Source: Solirubrobacteraceae bacterium (GTDB lineage Bacteria; Actinomycetota; Thermoleophilia; Solirubrobacterales; Solirubrobacteraceae). Taken from it: a stretch of DNA of 50,847 bases. Below the pieces are notes generated by a model. It was not told where the DNA came from. It was given only the letters and a program-made list of their open reading frames with translations, and ran no database searches. This document shows positions 1 through 8,473 of the stretch, piece after piece; the first letter of the stretch is position 1, and every line of letters starts with the position of its first letter. The DNA lies in contig JADGPO010000154.1 of assembly GCA_017882405.1 (NCBI GenBank), positions 1 through 50,847 of the forward strand, read 5' to 3'. A program made the translations under genes and the position numbers.

Positions 1-249
1 ATCGCCAAGTGCCTGCGGGGTGAGTCGTGGATGCAGCGGTTCATCCGGCAATACCCGGAGACCATGGCAGGGACGGTTCCTGACGGGACGACGGGCTTCT
101 CTTCATGGGTGGAGCTGGTCAAGCCCCGGAGCAGAAAGCGAACGCCCGGCACAGCGCTGAGGAGCATCGAACAGAGTCCTGAGCTCCGAAGTATCTCGGA
201 CCATCTTCGTGCGCGTTCTTGCACGTTTAGAGGTCATGTAGGACACTAA
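1..249 (+). CDS. Possible 3' end of an unidentified gene
   Basis: An open frame enters from the left edge and ends at TAA 247-249. The first 40 or so codons have mostly G/C third positions, as real genes here do; the rest looks less coding-like and overlaps the promoter of the next gene. I do not recognise the protein. It may be the tail of a truncated gene or chance. Nothing else is visible before 219. Confidence 0.2.
   Translation: MAKCLRGESWMQRFIRQYPETMAGTVPDGTTGFSSWVELVKPRSRKRTPGTALRSIEQSPELRSISDHLRARSCTFRGHVGH
219..247 (+). promoter_or_regulatory. Promoter of the GH4 gene, predicted leaderless
   Basis: TTGCAC (219-224), a 17-bp spacer and GACACT (242-247) are followed by 7 nt and the ATG at 255. 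No Shine-Dalgarno sequence is visible. The start of transcription would coincide with the A of ATG. Confidence 0.45.
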
Positions 250-254
250 CGAGC

Positions 255-1553
255 ATGACGAACATCGTGCTGATCGGCGCCGGCAGCGTCGAGTTCACCC
301 AGATCCTGCTCGCCGACCTCGTCGGGTTCCCTGAGCTGACCGACGTGACGATCACGCTTCATGACATCGACGAGGAGCGCTTGGACACCGCGGAGCGGAT
401 CGCGCACCTGATCAACGAGACCACCGGCGCCGACCTCCACATCCGTGCCACCCTGGACCGCCGCTCCGCGCTCGACGGAGCCGACTTCGTCGTCAACGAG
501 ATCCAGGTGGGCGGCCTGGAGGCCACCCGGCACGATTTCGACATCCCCAAGAAGTACGGGCTGCGCCAGACGATCGCGGACACGATCGGGGTGGGCGGGA
601 TCTTTCGCGGCCTGCGCACGATCCCGGTGCTGCTGGCGATCGCGCAGGACATGACCGAGCTGTGCCCGGACGCGATGCTGCTCAACTACGCCAACCCGAT
701 GGCGATGCTGCCGTGGGCCGTGTGGGAGGGAACGAGCCTGAAGCGGGCCATCGGCCTGTGCCACTCGGTGCAGAACACCCACGAGCAGCTGGCCGCCCTC
801 GTCGGCGTGCCCGTCGACGAGATCGAGTTCCTCACCGCCGGCCTGAACCACCAGGCCTTCGTGCTGCGCTTCGAGCGAGACGGGGAGAGCCTGTACCCCT
901 TGCTCGACGCCGCGATCGCCGCCGACCCCGAGGGATTGGGGCGCCGGGTGCGGATCGAGATCTACCGGCGCTTGCGCTTCTTTCCGACCGAGTCCAGCGA
1001 GCACTCCGCCGAGTACGTCCCGTGGTTCATGTCCCACGACGACCAGATCGAGCGCTACCGGATCCCCGTGGACGAGTACATCCGCCGCTCGCTGGAGAAC
1101 CTCGAGGAGTACGAGGAGGTCCGGCGCCGGCTGGCGGCCGGGCAGCCACTGGAGCTCGAGCCCGAGGGAGAGCTCGCGCCGCGCTATATCCACTCGATGG
1201 TCACCGGGCAGCGCCGGGTGGAGTACGGCAACGTGCGCAACGAGGGGCTGATCGACGCCCTGCCCGAGGGATGCTGCGTCGAGGTGCCGTGTGTCGTCGA
1301 CGGAGATGGCGTGCACCCGATGGCCGTGGGCTCCATGCCGCCGCAGTGCGCAGCACTGAATCGCACGTTCGTGAACGTCGCCGAACTGACGATGCGCGCG
1401 GCGCTCGAGCAGAGCCGCGAGCACGTCTACCAGGCGGTGATGCTCGATCCCAACGCCGGCGCGACGCTGACAATCGACGCGATGACCGCGATGGTCGACG
1501 AGCTGATCGAGGCCCACGGAGAGCTGCTGCCGGAGGGGATCAGACGGTCGTGA
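255..1553 (+). CDS. Glycoside hydrolase family 4 enzyme (alpha-galactosidase-like)
   Basis: GH4 enzymes are cytoplasmic glycosidases that need NAD+ and a divalent metal and work by redox-assisted elimination. Seen here: the N-terminal Rossmann motif GAGSVEFT (residues 8-15), NYANPMAM near 144-151, the metal-binding GLCHSV with Cys169, and GLNHQAF with His199. The 432-aa length is normal for the family. I favour the alpha-galactosidase/alpha-glucuronidase branch over the 6-phospho-glycosidases, but substrate cannot be read from sequence. It lies beside a DeoR regulator and a sugar ABC importer, and so probably hydrolyses an imported oligosaccharide. Its end overlaps the convergent regulator by 14 bp. 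Confidence 0.85.
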   Translation: MTNIVLIGAGSVEFTQILLADLVGFPELTDVTITLHDIDEERLDTAERIAHLINETTGADLHIRATLDRRSALDGADFVVNEIQVGGLEATRHDFDIPKKYGLRQTIADTIGVGGIFRGLRTIPVLLAIAQDMTELCPDAMLLNYANPMAMLPWAVWEGTSLKRAIGLCHSVQNTHEQLAALVGVPVDEIEFLTAGLNHQAFVLRFERDGESLYPLLDAAIAADPEGLGRRVRIEIYRRLRFFPTESSEHSAEYVPWFMSHDDQIERYRIPVDEYIRRSLENLEEYEEVRRRLAAGQPLELEPEGELAPRYIHSMVTGQRRVEYGNVRNEGLIDALPEGCCVEVPCVVDGDGVHPMAVGSMPPQCAALNRTFVNVAELTMRAALEQSREHVYQAVMLDPNAGATLTIDAMTAMVDELIEAHGELLPEGIRRS

Positions 1554-2298
1554 CGATCACGCCGGCGTTGCGCAGCGCGATCAGCGCATTGCGGTCCGCG
1601 CCGTCGTCGGTGATCAGCTCGTCCACCTGCGAGAGCTGGCAGATCCGGGCGAACGCGACCTTGCCGATCTTGGAGCTGTCGGCCACGACCGTCACGTGCC
1701 GGGCACGCTCCAGCAGCGCGCGGTTGGTGCCCGCCTCGATCTCGTGGTGGGTGGTCAGGCCGGCGCTGGGCGAGATGCCGTCCACCGCCAGGAACACCAT
1801 GTCGAGGTTGAGGCCCTCGAGGCTGGCCTCGGCGATCGGCCCCACCAGCTCATAGGACTCCGCACGCGCCACTCCCCCGGTGACCACCAGCTTGAGGTTC
1901 GGCCGCACGGCCAGCTCCGAGGCGATGTTCAGGGCGTTGGTGACCACGGTGAGCCGCTCGCGCTCGACCAGGATCCGCGCGACCTCGGTGGTCGTGGTCC
2001 CTCCGGTGAGGCCGATCGCCCAGCCGTCGAGGACGCGGTTCGCCGCCTCGCGCGCGATCCGCAGCTTCTGCTCGGTCTGGCGGCCGCTCTTGTAGCGCAG
2101 CGGCAGCTCGTAGAGGACCCCCCGGGGCACCGCGCCCCCATGCGTACGGCCGAGCAGCCGCTGGTCCTCCAGCAGCCGCAGGTCACGGCGGATCGTGGCC
2201 GGCGAGACCTCCAGGTCGGTGGCGATGTCAGCGACGCTGACGCTGCCGTCCAGCGACAGTCGCTCGAGGATCACGCCGATACGCTCTGGCCGCTGCAC
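1540..2298 (-). CDS. DeoR-family transcriptional repressor
   Basis: 252 aa. The first 57 residues form the DeoR winged helix-turn-helix (VSVADIATDLEVSPATIRRDL, split here as VSVADIATDLEV then SPATIRRDL). The rest is the phosphosugar-sensing DeoRC domain with GGTTTTEVARIL and VVTNALNIASEL. Such proteins repress sugar catabolic operons until a phosphorylated intermediate binds. It is divergent from the SIS gene and convergent with the GH4 gene, so the local sugar locus is its likely target. The start is a GTG placed 6 nt after a -10 element. Confidence 0.9.
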   Translation of the reverse strand: MQRPERIGVILERLSLDGSVSVADIATDLEVSPATIRRDLRLLEDQRLLGRTHGGAVPRGVLYELPLRYKSGRQTEQKLRIAREAANRVLDGWAIGLTGGTTTTEVARILVERERLTVVTNALNIASELAVRPNLKLVVTGGVARAESYELVGPIAEASLEGLNLDMVFLAVDGISPSAGLTTHHEIEAGTNRALLERARHVTVVADSSKIGKVAFARICQLSQVDELITDDGADRNALIALRNAGVIVTTV

Positions 2299-2304
2299 GG
2301 CACG

Positions 2305-2310
2305 AGTCTA
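2305..2310 (-). promoter_or_regulatory. -10 element of the DeoR gene, predicted leaderless
   Basis: On the minus strand TAGACT is followed by 6 nt and the GTG start at 2298. No clear -35 hexamer is visible and there is no ribosome-binding site. Confidence 0.35.
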
Positions 2311-2355
2311 CGAGCACGAGCGGCGTGAGTGAGCACATTTCGCCCCCGAAGCGTG

Positions 2356-2384
2356 TTGAAGTTTGCGTGGTCTGGCCATATATT
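2356..2384 (+). promoter_or_regulatory. Promoter of the sugar import operon, leaderless
   Basis: TTGAAG (2356-2361), 17 bp, TATATT (2379-2384), then 8 nt to the GTG at 2393. This is the best consensus-like promoter in the window. No Shine-Dalgarno sequence fits between the -10 and the start codon, so the mRNA should begin at or next to the GTG. Confidence 0.7.
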
Positions 2385-2392
2385 GCGCATAA

Positions 2393-3271
2393 GTGAGCGT
2401 CACTCTGCGCGAGATCGAGAGTCAGCCGGACACGTGGCGCCGCGCCGCCGCTCTGGTTTCGCAGGTGGCCTCGCGTCTCCCCTCCCCCGGCCAGCGGATC
2501 GCCGTGATCGGCTGCGGGACCTCCTACTACGTGGCCCAGGCGGTCGCCGTCGCGCGGGAGAGCGCCGGAGCCGGGGAGAGCGACGCGTTCGTCGCCTCCG
2601 AGATGCCGGCGGGGCGCGGGTATGACGCGGTGCTGGCGATCTCGCGGTCGGGGACGACCACCGAGGTCGTGCGGGCGCTCATGGCGCTGCCGGCGGACGT
2701 ACCCTCGCTGGCGATCTCCGCGGTGCCCGACTCGCCGGTGGTGCGCACCGCGCACGATGCGGTGCTGCTGCCCTTCGCCGACGAGGAGTCGATCGTCCAG
2801 ACGCGATTTGCCACCACGGCGCTGGCCCTGCTCCGCGCGCACTTCGGCGACGATCTGCAGCCGGGGATCGTGGATGCCGAGCGCTGCCTGGGCCTTCCGC
2901 TGACCCCTGACCCGTCGAGCTTTGAGCACTTCGTGTTCCTCGGCCACGGATGGACCGTCGGGCTGGCCTTCGAAGGTGCGCTCAAGTTCCGCGAGGCGGC
3001 GGGCGCGTGGGCGGAGGCCTATCCGGCGATGGAATACCGCCACGGGCCGATCAGCGTCGCCGGGTCCGGTTCGTTGGTGTGGTTCCTGGGCCCCGCCGGC
3101 GCCGACCTGATCTCAGACATCGAGGCGACCGGAGCGACCGTGCTCGCCGGAACACTTGACCCGATGGCAGAGCTGCTCCAGATCCAGCGCGCCGCGGTGG
3201 CTCTCGCGCAGGCGCGCGGCCTTGACCCCGACCAGCCTCAGCACCTGACGCGGTCCGTCGTGCTGCCATGA
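2393..3271 (+). CDS. SIS-domain sugar-phosphate isomerase/deaminase (AgaS/GlmS-C-like)
   Basis: 292 aa with two SIS folds. The sugar-phosphate loop is GCGTSYYVAQ (residues 40-49), followed by SRSGTTTEV from about residue 84; the second SIS domain has EYRHGP. These domains bind phosphosugars and catalyse aldose-ketose isomerisation or deamination of amino-sugar phosphates. The protein lacks the glutaminase domain of GlmS, which fits AgaS-like deaminases or sugar isomerases. It is the first gene of the ABC importer operon, 16 bp before the binding protein. The exact substrate is unknown. The GTG start is fixed by the promoter just upstream. Confidence 0.8.
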   Translation: MSVTLREIESQPDTWRRAAALVSQVASRLPSPGQRIAVIGCGTSYYVAQAVAVARESAGAGESDAFVASEMPAGRGYDAVLAISRSGTTTEVVRALMALPADVPSLAISAVPDSPVVRTAHDAVLLPFADEESIVQTRFATTALALLRAHFGDDLQPGIVDAERCLGLPLTPDPSSFEHFVFLGHGWTVGLAFEGALKFREAAGAWAEAYPAMEYRHGPISVAGSGSLVWFLGPAGADLISDIEATGATVLAGTLDPMAELLQIQRAAVALAQARGLDPDQPQHLTRSVVLP

Positions 3272-3287
3272 ACTGACGGAGGAAACA

Positions 3288-4583
3288 ATGAAACGCGCAT
3301 GCCTGGTCGTCATCGTCGGTGCACTTGTCGCAGCGGGCTGCGGGGGCGGGAGCAGCGGCGGCGCGAGCTCGAAGTCGGGAGCGGCCAAGAACGGCCACGT
3401 GAACATCACCGTCTGGGAGGGCTACACCCTGGCCGAGTCCACGGCGATCAAGGCGCTGGCCAACCAGTTCAACGCCTCGCACCCGAACATCACCGTCACC
3501 CCGCAGTTCTACGGCGTCAACGACTACGCGCTGCAGAAGGTGCTGGCCGCGATCGCCGGGGGCAAGCCGCCTGACATCTCCTATCTGTACGGATCCAACG
3601 CGGCCAACATCGCCGGCAGCCCCGGCATCGTCCCGCTCAACAAGCTCATCAGCTCGGACCCGTCGTTCGGGTGGAGCAACTTCTACCCGTCCGAGCGCAA
3701 GGTGGCGACCGTCAACGGCAAGATCGTCGGCGTTCCGGCGCTCGTCGACAACCTCGCCCTCGTCTACAACAAGAAGCTGTTCGCGCAGGCGGGAATCGCC
3801 CCGCCGACCGCCAACTGGACCTGGAGCGACTTCGAGAACGCGGCGCTCAAGTTGACCGATCCGAGCAAGAAGCAATTCGGCTGGGCGTACGTCAACGACG
3901 CCAGCGAGGACACGGTGTGGCGCTTCTGGGCGATGCTGTGGCAGGCGGGCGGCTCGATCCTCAGTCCCGACGGCAAGCAGGCGGCGTTCAGCTCACCGGC
4001 TGGGGTCAAGGCGCTCACGCTTCTGCAGACACTCGCCCAGCACAAGGCGATCTACCTCGACAACGGCTCGGACAACTACCTCCCGGTGTTCAACGCCGGG
4101 CACATCGGGATGCTGTGGACGGGACCGTGGGACCTGCAGCAGATCACCGCCTCCAAGGTCAGCCACGGGGTGCAGATCCTGCCGGCAGCGGTCAACCACC
4201 AGACGATCTCGGGCCCCGACAACTGGGTGATGTTCAACAACGGCTCGGCCCGGGTGGCGGCGTCCTGGGAGTTCCTCAAGTGGCTCACCTCCCCGGCGAT
4301 CGACCTCAAGTGGAGTCTGATGACCGGTGACCTGCCGATCCGCGCCGACGTGACCAAGCTCCCCGGCTACGCGAAGTTCGTCCGCAAGTACCCGGGGATC
4401 GCCGAGTGGGTCACGAACCTCAACAACGCCACGCAGGCGCGTCCGACGACGACCGTCTACCCGAAGATCTCCACCGCGATCGGCCAGGCGGTGCAATCGG
4501 TGCTGCTCGGCAAGGCGCAGCCCCAGCAGGCGCTCAACCAGGCCTCACAGCAGGTCGACGGCTTCCTCAGCGCGCCCAGTTGA
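3288..4583 (+). CDS. Sugar ABC transporter substrate-binding lipoprotein
   Basis: 431 aa. A signal peptide ends in the lipobox LVAAGC with Cys18, so the mature protein is a lipid-anchored extracellular binding protein. A Gly/Ser linker is followed by the family-1 solute-binding fold (WEGYTLAESTAIKALANQF, then the sugar-site Trp-rich region WRFWAMLWQAGG). The family imports oligosaccharides or glycerol phosphates. The start is supported by GGAGG six nt upstream. Its stop overlaps the permease start as TGATG, so translation is probably coupled. Confidence 0.92.
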   Translation: MKRACLVVIVGALVAAGCGGGSSGGASSKSGAAKNGHVNITVWEGYTLAESTAIKALANQFNASHPNITVTPQFYGVNDYALQKVLAAIAGGKPPDISYLYGSNAANIAGSPGIVPLNKLISSDPSFGWSNFYPSERKVATVNGKIVGVPALVDNLALVYNKKLFAQAGIAPPTANWTWSDFENAALKLTDPSKKQFGWAYVNDASEDTVWRFWAMLWQAGGSILSPDGKQAAFSSPAGVKALTLLQTLAQHKAIYLDNGSDNYLPVFNAGHIGMLWTGPWDLQQITASKVSHGVQILPAAVNHQTISGPDNWVMFNNGSARVAASWEFLKWLTSPAIDLKWSLMTGDLPIRADVTKLPGYAKFVRKYPGIAEWVTNLNNATQARPTTTVYPKISTAIGQAVQSVLLGKAQPQQALNQASQQVDGFLSAPS

Positions 4584-5488
4584 TGCCCGGCGACGGCCGC
4601 ACGGTGCTCCGGCGCGTGGTCGGGTCCGAGCACTTCGCCGGCTGGGCGTTCGTCGCCCCGGCGGTGATCCTGATCGCGGTCTTCTTCCTGATCCCGATCG
4701 GCTGGTCGCTGCTCCTCTCGCTGCAGGCCAACAACCTGATCGCCCCGGCCCACTACGTCGGGCTGGCCAACTACCGAGCCCTGACCAAGGACCCACAGTT
4801 CCGCTCGGCGGTCGGCCACACGCTGCTCTACACGGCGATCTTCGTCCCCGTCTCGGTCGCCGGGGCGCTGGGCCTGGCGGTGGCGCTCAACCGCAGGATC
4901 CGCGGGATCCGGTTCTACCGGCTGGCGGTGTTCGTGCCGCTGGTGACCTCGACCGTGGCCACCGGGATCATCTTCCTGTGGCTGCTTGACCCCACCTTCG
5001 GCCTGGTCAACTACGCGCTGCACGCCGTCGGCCTGCCCCAGCAGCAGTTCCTGCAGGATCCCAACGAGGCGCTCTACTGCATCATCGCGATGACGATGTG
5101 GGGATGGCTCGGCTTCGACGTGATCGTCTACCTGGCAGCGCTGCAGGGAATCCCCGAGGAGCTGCTCGAGGCCGCCGAGATGGACGGCGCGAGCCGCTTC
5201 AGCCGTTTTCGCAGCGTCGTCGTCCCGCTGCTCGGGCCCTCCACCCTGTTCCTCGTCGTGTGGTCGACGATCAACGCACTGCAGCTGTTCGACGAGATCT
5301 ACGTGACGACACGCGGCGGTCCGCTCGGGTCGACCACGGTGATCGTCTACTACCTGTACCAGCAGGCCTTCCAGTTCTTCAACGGCGGCTACGGAGCCGC
5401 GATCGCGTGGGTCCTGTTCCTGGGCATCCTGGTGCTGACGCTGATCCAGATGTGGATCGGGCGCCGGCGCGTCTACTACACCTCGTGA
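4583..5488 (+). CDS. Sugar ABC transporter permease 1 (MalF/UgpA type)
   Basis: 301 aa integral membrane protein with about six hydrophobic segments and the EAA loop (EAAEMDGASRFSRFRSVVVP, near residue 195) that contacts the ATPase. The start is the ATG overlapping the binding-protein stop (TGATG). An in-frame extension back to 4406 is open but antisense-like, lies within the upstream gene and gives no membrane segment, so it was rejected. It works with the second permease and the MsmK-like ATPase downstream. Confidence 0.92.
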   Translation: MPGDGRTVLRRVVGSEHFAGWAFVAPAVILIAVFFLIPIGWSLLLSLQANNLIAPAHYVGLANYRALTKDPQFRSAVGHTLLYTAIFVPVSVAGALGLAVALNRRIRGIRFYRLAVFVPLVTSTVATGIIFLWLLDPTFGLVNYALHAVGLPQQQFLQDPNEALYCIIAMTMWGWLGFDVIVYLAALQGIPEELLEAAEMDGASRFSRFRSVVVPLLGPSTLFLVVWSTINALQLFDEIYVTTRGGPLGSTTVIVYYLYQQAFQFFNGGYGAAIAWVLFLGILVLTLIQMWIGRRRVYYTS

Positions 5489-5498
5489 GGAGCCGGCC

Positions 5499-6374
5499 AT
5501 CGCCACCGCGCCCATAGCCGTCGACCGCTTCGTGGCGCTCGACCCGCCGCCGGAGAAGCGGCGGCGCCTGCCGTTCAGCCCCTGGCATCTGTTCCTCGCG
5601 CCGCTGGCCGTCGTGATGCTGCTGCCGCTGGCGTGGATGCTCGTCCTCTCGCTGGAGACCAAGCAGCAGGCCTCGAGCTTCCCGCCGGTCTTCCTGCCCA
5701 CGGGTCTGCACCTCGGCAACTACTCGGCGGCCTGGAACGCCGTGCCGTTCGGCCACTTCTTCATCAACAGCGCGCTGTACTCGCTGGCCACGGTCGCGGG
5801 CAACCTGCTGTTCTGCAGCCTCGCCGCCTACGCCTTCGCCCGGATCCGCTTCTTCGGGCGCAACGTGCTGTTCATCGTGCTGCTGGCCACCCTGATGGTT
5901 CCGTTCCAGGTGCTGCTGATCCCCACCTTCCTGATCGTCAAGAAGCTGGGGATGGTCGACAGCGTCGGCGGGCTGATCCTGCCCAACCTGTGCAGCGCGT
6001 TCGGCATCTTCATGCTGCGCCAGTTCTTCCGCACGCTCCCGATCGAGCTGGAGGAGGCCGCGCGGCTGGACGGGACCTCGCGGCTGGGCATCCTGTTCAA
6101 GATCGTGCTGCCGCTCTCGCTGCCGGCGCTGGCCACGCTGGGGATCATCCAGTTCATGTGGTCCTGGAACGACTTCCTCTGGCCGCTGATCATCATCGAC
6201 ACCGCGAGCCACGCCCCGCTGCAGCTGGGGCTGTCGACCCTGCAGGGCGCACACAACACGGAGTGGAACCTCCTCATGGCGGGCACGGTGATGAGCCAGA
6301 TCCCGATGCTGGCCATCTTCCTGCTCGCTCAGCGCTGGTTCATCCGCTCGATCGCCTTCACCGGGATCAAGTGA
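5499..6374 (+). CDS. Sugar ABC transporter permease 2 (MalG/UgpE type), probable ATC start
   Basis: Inner-membrane permease with about six membrane segments and an EAA loop beginning EAARLDGTSRLG. The only canonical start is GTG at 5532, with no ribosome-binding site. Eleven codons upstream and in frame, ATC at 5499 sits 6 nt after a strong GAGGAG (5487-5492) that overlaps the previous stop. Starting at ATC gives 291 aa and an N-terminus beginning MATAPIAVDR. I prefer the ATC start; GTG 5532 (280 aa) is the conservative alternative. Operon position and function are not in doubt. Confidence 0.85.
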   Translation: MATAPIAVDRFVALDPPPEKRRRLPFSPWHLFLAPLAVVMLLPLAWMLVLSLETKQQASSFPPVFLPTGLHLGNYSAAWNAVPFGHFFINSALYSLATVAGNLLFCSLAAYAFARIRFFGRNVLFIVLLATLMVPFQVLLIPTFLIVKKLGMVDSVGGLILPNLCSAFGIFMLRQFFRTLPIELEEAARLDGTSRLGILFKIVLPLSLPALATLGIIQFMWSWNDFLWPLIIIDTASHAPLQLGLSTLQGAHNTEWNLLMAGTVMSQIPMLAIFLLAQRWFIRSIAFTGIK

Positions 6375-6375
6375 C

Positions 6376-7497
6376 ATGCCCCAGGTGAGCTTCGAGCAGG
6401 TGAGCAAGCGGTTCCCGGGTGCGACGACGGCCGCCGTCGACGAGCTCTCGCTGGAGGTCGCCGACGGGGAGTTCATGATCCTCGTCGGCTCCTCGGGCTG
6501 CGGCAAGACGACCGCGTTGCGCATGATCGCCGGCCTGGAGACGCCGACCTCGGGGTCGATCCGGATCGGCGAACGCGTCGTCAACCACGTCTCGGCACGT
6601 GACCGCGACATCGCGATGGTGTTCCAGAACTACGCGCTCTATCCCCACATGAGCGTCGCGCGCAACCTCGCCTATCCCCTGCGCCAGCGCAAGATGCCCC
6701 GCGACGAGATCACCCGGCGAGTGCGCGAGGTCGCCGAGATGCTCAGCCTCGACGAGCTGCTCAAGCGACGACCGGCGCAACTGTCCGGCGGCCAGCGCCA
6801 GCGGGTCGCGATGGGCCGGGCGCTGGTGCGCGAGCCCGAGGTTTTCCTGCTCGACGAGCCGCTCTCCAACCTCGACGCCAAGCTGCGGGTGCAGATGCGC
6901 GCCGAGCTCAAGCGGCTCCACGCCCGCCTGGGCATCACCACCATCTACGTCACCCACGACCAGGTGGAGGCGATGACGCTCGGCGACCGGATCGCCGTCA
7001 TCTCCGACGGGCGCCTTGAGCAGCTCGGGCCGCCGCAGGACGTCTACGACCGCCCCGACAGCGTGTTCGTGGCCGGCTTCATCGGCAGCCCGGCGATGAA
7101 CCTGCTGCGCGGACGGGCGCACGCCGGACGGGTGACCGCCGGCGACCTCGTGATCGAGCGTCCCGGCGTCGCCGACGGCGAACTGATCGTCGGCATCCGT
7201 CCCGAGGCGCTCGGCCCGGCCAACGGCACCGGCCCGGCCCTGGACTTCCACGTGGCGGTCGTGGAACCGCTGGGCGATGAGCTGATCGTGCACGGTTCGG
7301 TGGGCGCCGATCTCGCGGCCAACGCGGCGCGCGAGGGCGACGAGGCGGCGCTGCTGACCGGAGGCGCGGGCAGAAACGAGGCCATCGTGCGGCTGCACCC
7401 GCGCGACCGGCCCGCCGAGGGGAGCACGATCCGCCTCGGCCTCGATGCCGCGGACGTGCACCTGTTCGACGCCCAGAGCGGCCTGGCGATCCGCTAA
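6376..7497 (+). CDS. Sugar ABC transporter ATPase (MsmK/UgpC/MalK type)
   Basis: 373 aa. Walker A is GSSGCGKTT (residues 38-46), the signature is LSGGQRQRV, Walker B is FLLDEPLSNLD, and the switch His is in VTHDQVEAM. A C-terminal TOBE/OB region follows (FIGSPAMN onward), typical of ATPases that energise carbohydrate importers. The start lies 1 nt after the permease stop. One such ATPase may also serve other carbohydrate importers in the cell. Confidence 0.93.
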   Translation: MPQVSFEQVSKRFPGATTAAVDELSLEVADGEFMILVGSSGCGKTTALRMIAGLETPTSGSIRIGERVVNHVSARDRDIAMVFQNYALYPHMSVARNLAYPLRQRKMPRDEITRRVREVAEMLSLDELLKRRPAQLSGGQRQRVAMGRALVREPEVFLLDEPLSNLDAKLRVQMRAELKRLHARLGITTIYVTHDQVEAMTLGDRIAVISDGRLEQLGPPQDVYDRPDSVFVAGFIGSPAMNLLRGRAHAGRVTAGDLVIERPGVADGELIVGIRPEALGPANGTGPALDFHVAVVEPLGDELIVHGSVGADLAANAAREGDEAALLTGGAGRNEAIVRLHPRDRPAEGSTIRLGLDAADVHLFDAQSGLAIR

Positions 7498-7522
7498 GGG
7501 TCCGCGACTGAATAAGTGCCGG

Positions 7523-8473
7523 CTATCCCCCGAGGGCCTGCAGCGCCTGCTCGAGCGTCGGCTGGGCGGCGGTCCCGCCCGCCGCCTGCGTGGAGAGCGC
7601 GCCGCACGCGCACCCATGGGCCAACGCACGATCGGCCTCCTCGCCGCGCAGCAGCGCCGCCAGGAAGCCGGCATCGAACGAGTCCCCGGCCCCGACCGTG
7701 TCCACCGGGACGACGTCGAAGCTCGGTGAGACGGTGACCGGCTCACGCTCTGCGAAGCTGGCCAGGGCGCCCTGCGGTCCGAGCTTGACGGCGACCAGCG
7801 CGCCCGTCGCCGCCAGCGCCGCGGCCGCGTCGACCGTCGCCGCGAGTCCCGCGATCCGCTGAGCCTCCTGCGCGTTGGGCAGGAACACGTCGGTGACCGC
7901 CAGCACGTCGGCCAGGCCTCCGTCCCACCGCTCGTCCGGATCCCAGTTGGGATCCAGCGAGGTCGTGGCCCCGGCGGCGTGGACGTCTGCGAACAGCTCC
8001 GGGAGCGCCGGAGCGAGCTGGGTCTGCAAGAAGAACGAGGCCACGTGGAGGTGGCGAGATCGGCGCAGCAGGTCGCGCGGCACCGCCTCGCCGGTGAGCG
8101 CCGCGCACGTCCCGGGGAACGTCAGGATCGCCCGATCGTCGGGGCGGGCGAGGATCACCGTCAGCCCGGTGCTCTCACCGGGCGCGGTCACGATGGCGCT
8201 GACGTCGACGCCGCGCTCGGTCAGCGCGTCGATCATGAAGCGGCCGAACAGGTCCTCGCCGACCACGCCGACGATCGCCGTGCGCAGACCCAACCGGGCC
8301 GCCCCGCAGGCGAGGATCGCGCCCGACCCCCCGATCGTCAGCGCCGCGCTCTCGAGCAGTTGCTCCACCTGGCCGAACGCCGGGACCAGATCCTCCCCGG
8401 TGAGGACCAGGTCGGGATTGACGTCGCCGAGGACGAGCAGGTCGAAGTCGGTCTGATCGCTGGGGGCGGCCAC
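7523..8473 (-). CDS. PfkB-family carbohydrate kinase (ribokinase type)
   Basis: 316 aa from the GTG at 8473. PfkB signature 1 is present (GGSGAILACGAARLGL) and signature 2 contains the catalytic Asp (DTVGAGDSFDAGFLAALL). It phosphorylates a sugar with ATP in the cytoplasm. The GTG overlaps the preceding gene's stop as TAGTG, showing that the two kinases are one translationally coupled unit; the longer open frame back to 8599 lies inside the other kinase and was rejected. The operon converges on the importer operon. Substrate is unknown. Confidence 0.88.
   Translation of the reverse strand: MAAPSDQTDFDLLVLGDVNPDLVLTGEDLVPAFGQVEQLLESAALTIGGSGAILACGAARLGLRTAIVGVVGEDLFGRFMIDALTERGVDVSAIVTAPGESTGLTVILARPDDRAILTFPGTCAALTGEAVPRDLLRRSRHLHVASFFLQTQLAPALPELFADVHAAGATTSLDPNWDPDERWDGGLADVLAVTDVFLPNAQEAQRIAGLAATVDAAAALAATGALVAVKLGPQGALASFAEREPVTVSPSFDVVPVDTVGAGDSFDAGFLAALLRGEEADRALAHGCACGALSTQAAGGTAAQPTLEQALQALGG

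Noticed and set aside
246..1517. 423-codon open frame antisense to the GH4 gene
   Set aside because: Shadow frame caused by high GC; low-complexity His/Arg/Gly content and no family features, while the plus strand encodes a clear GH4 enzyme.
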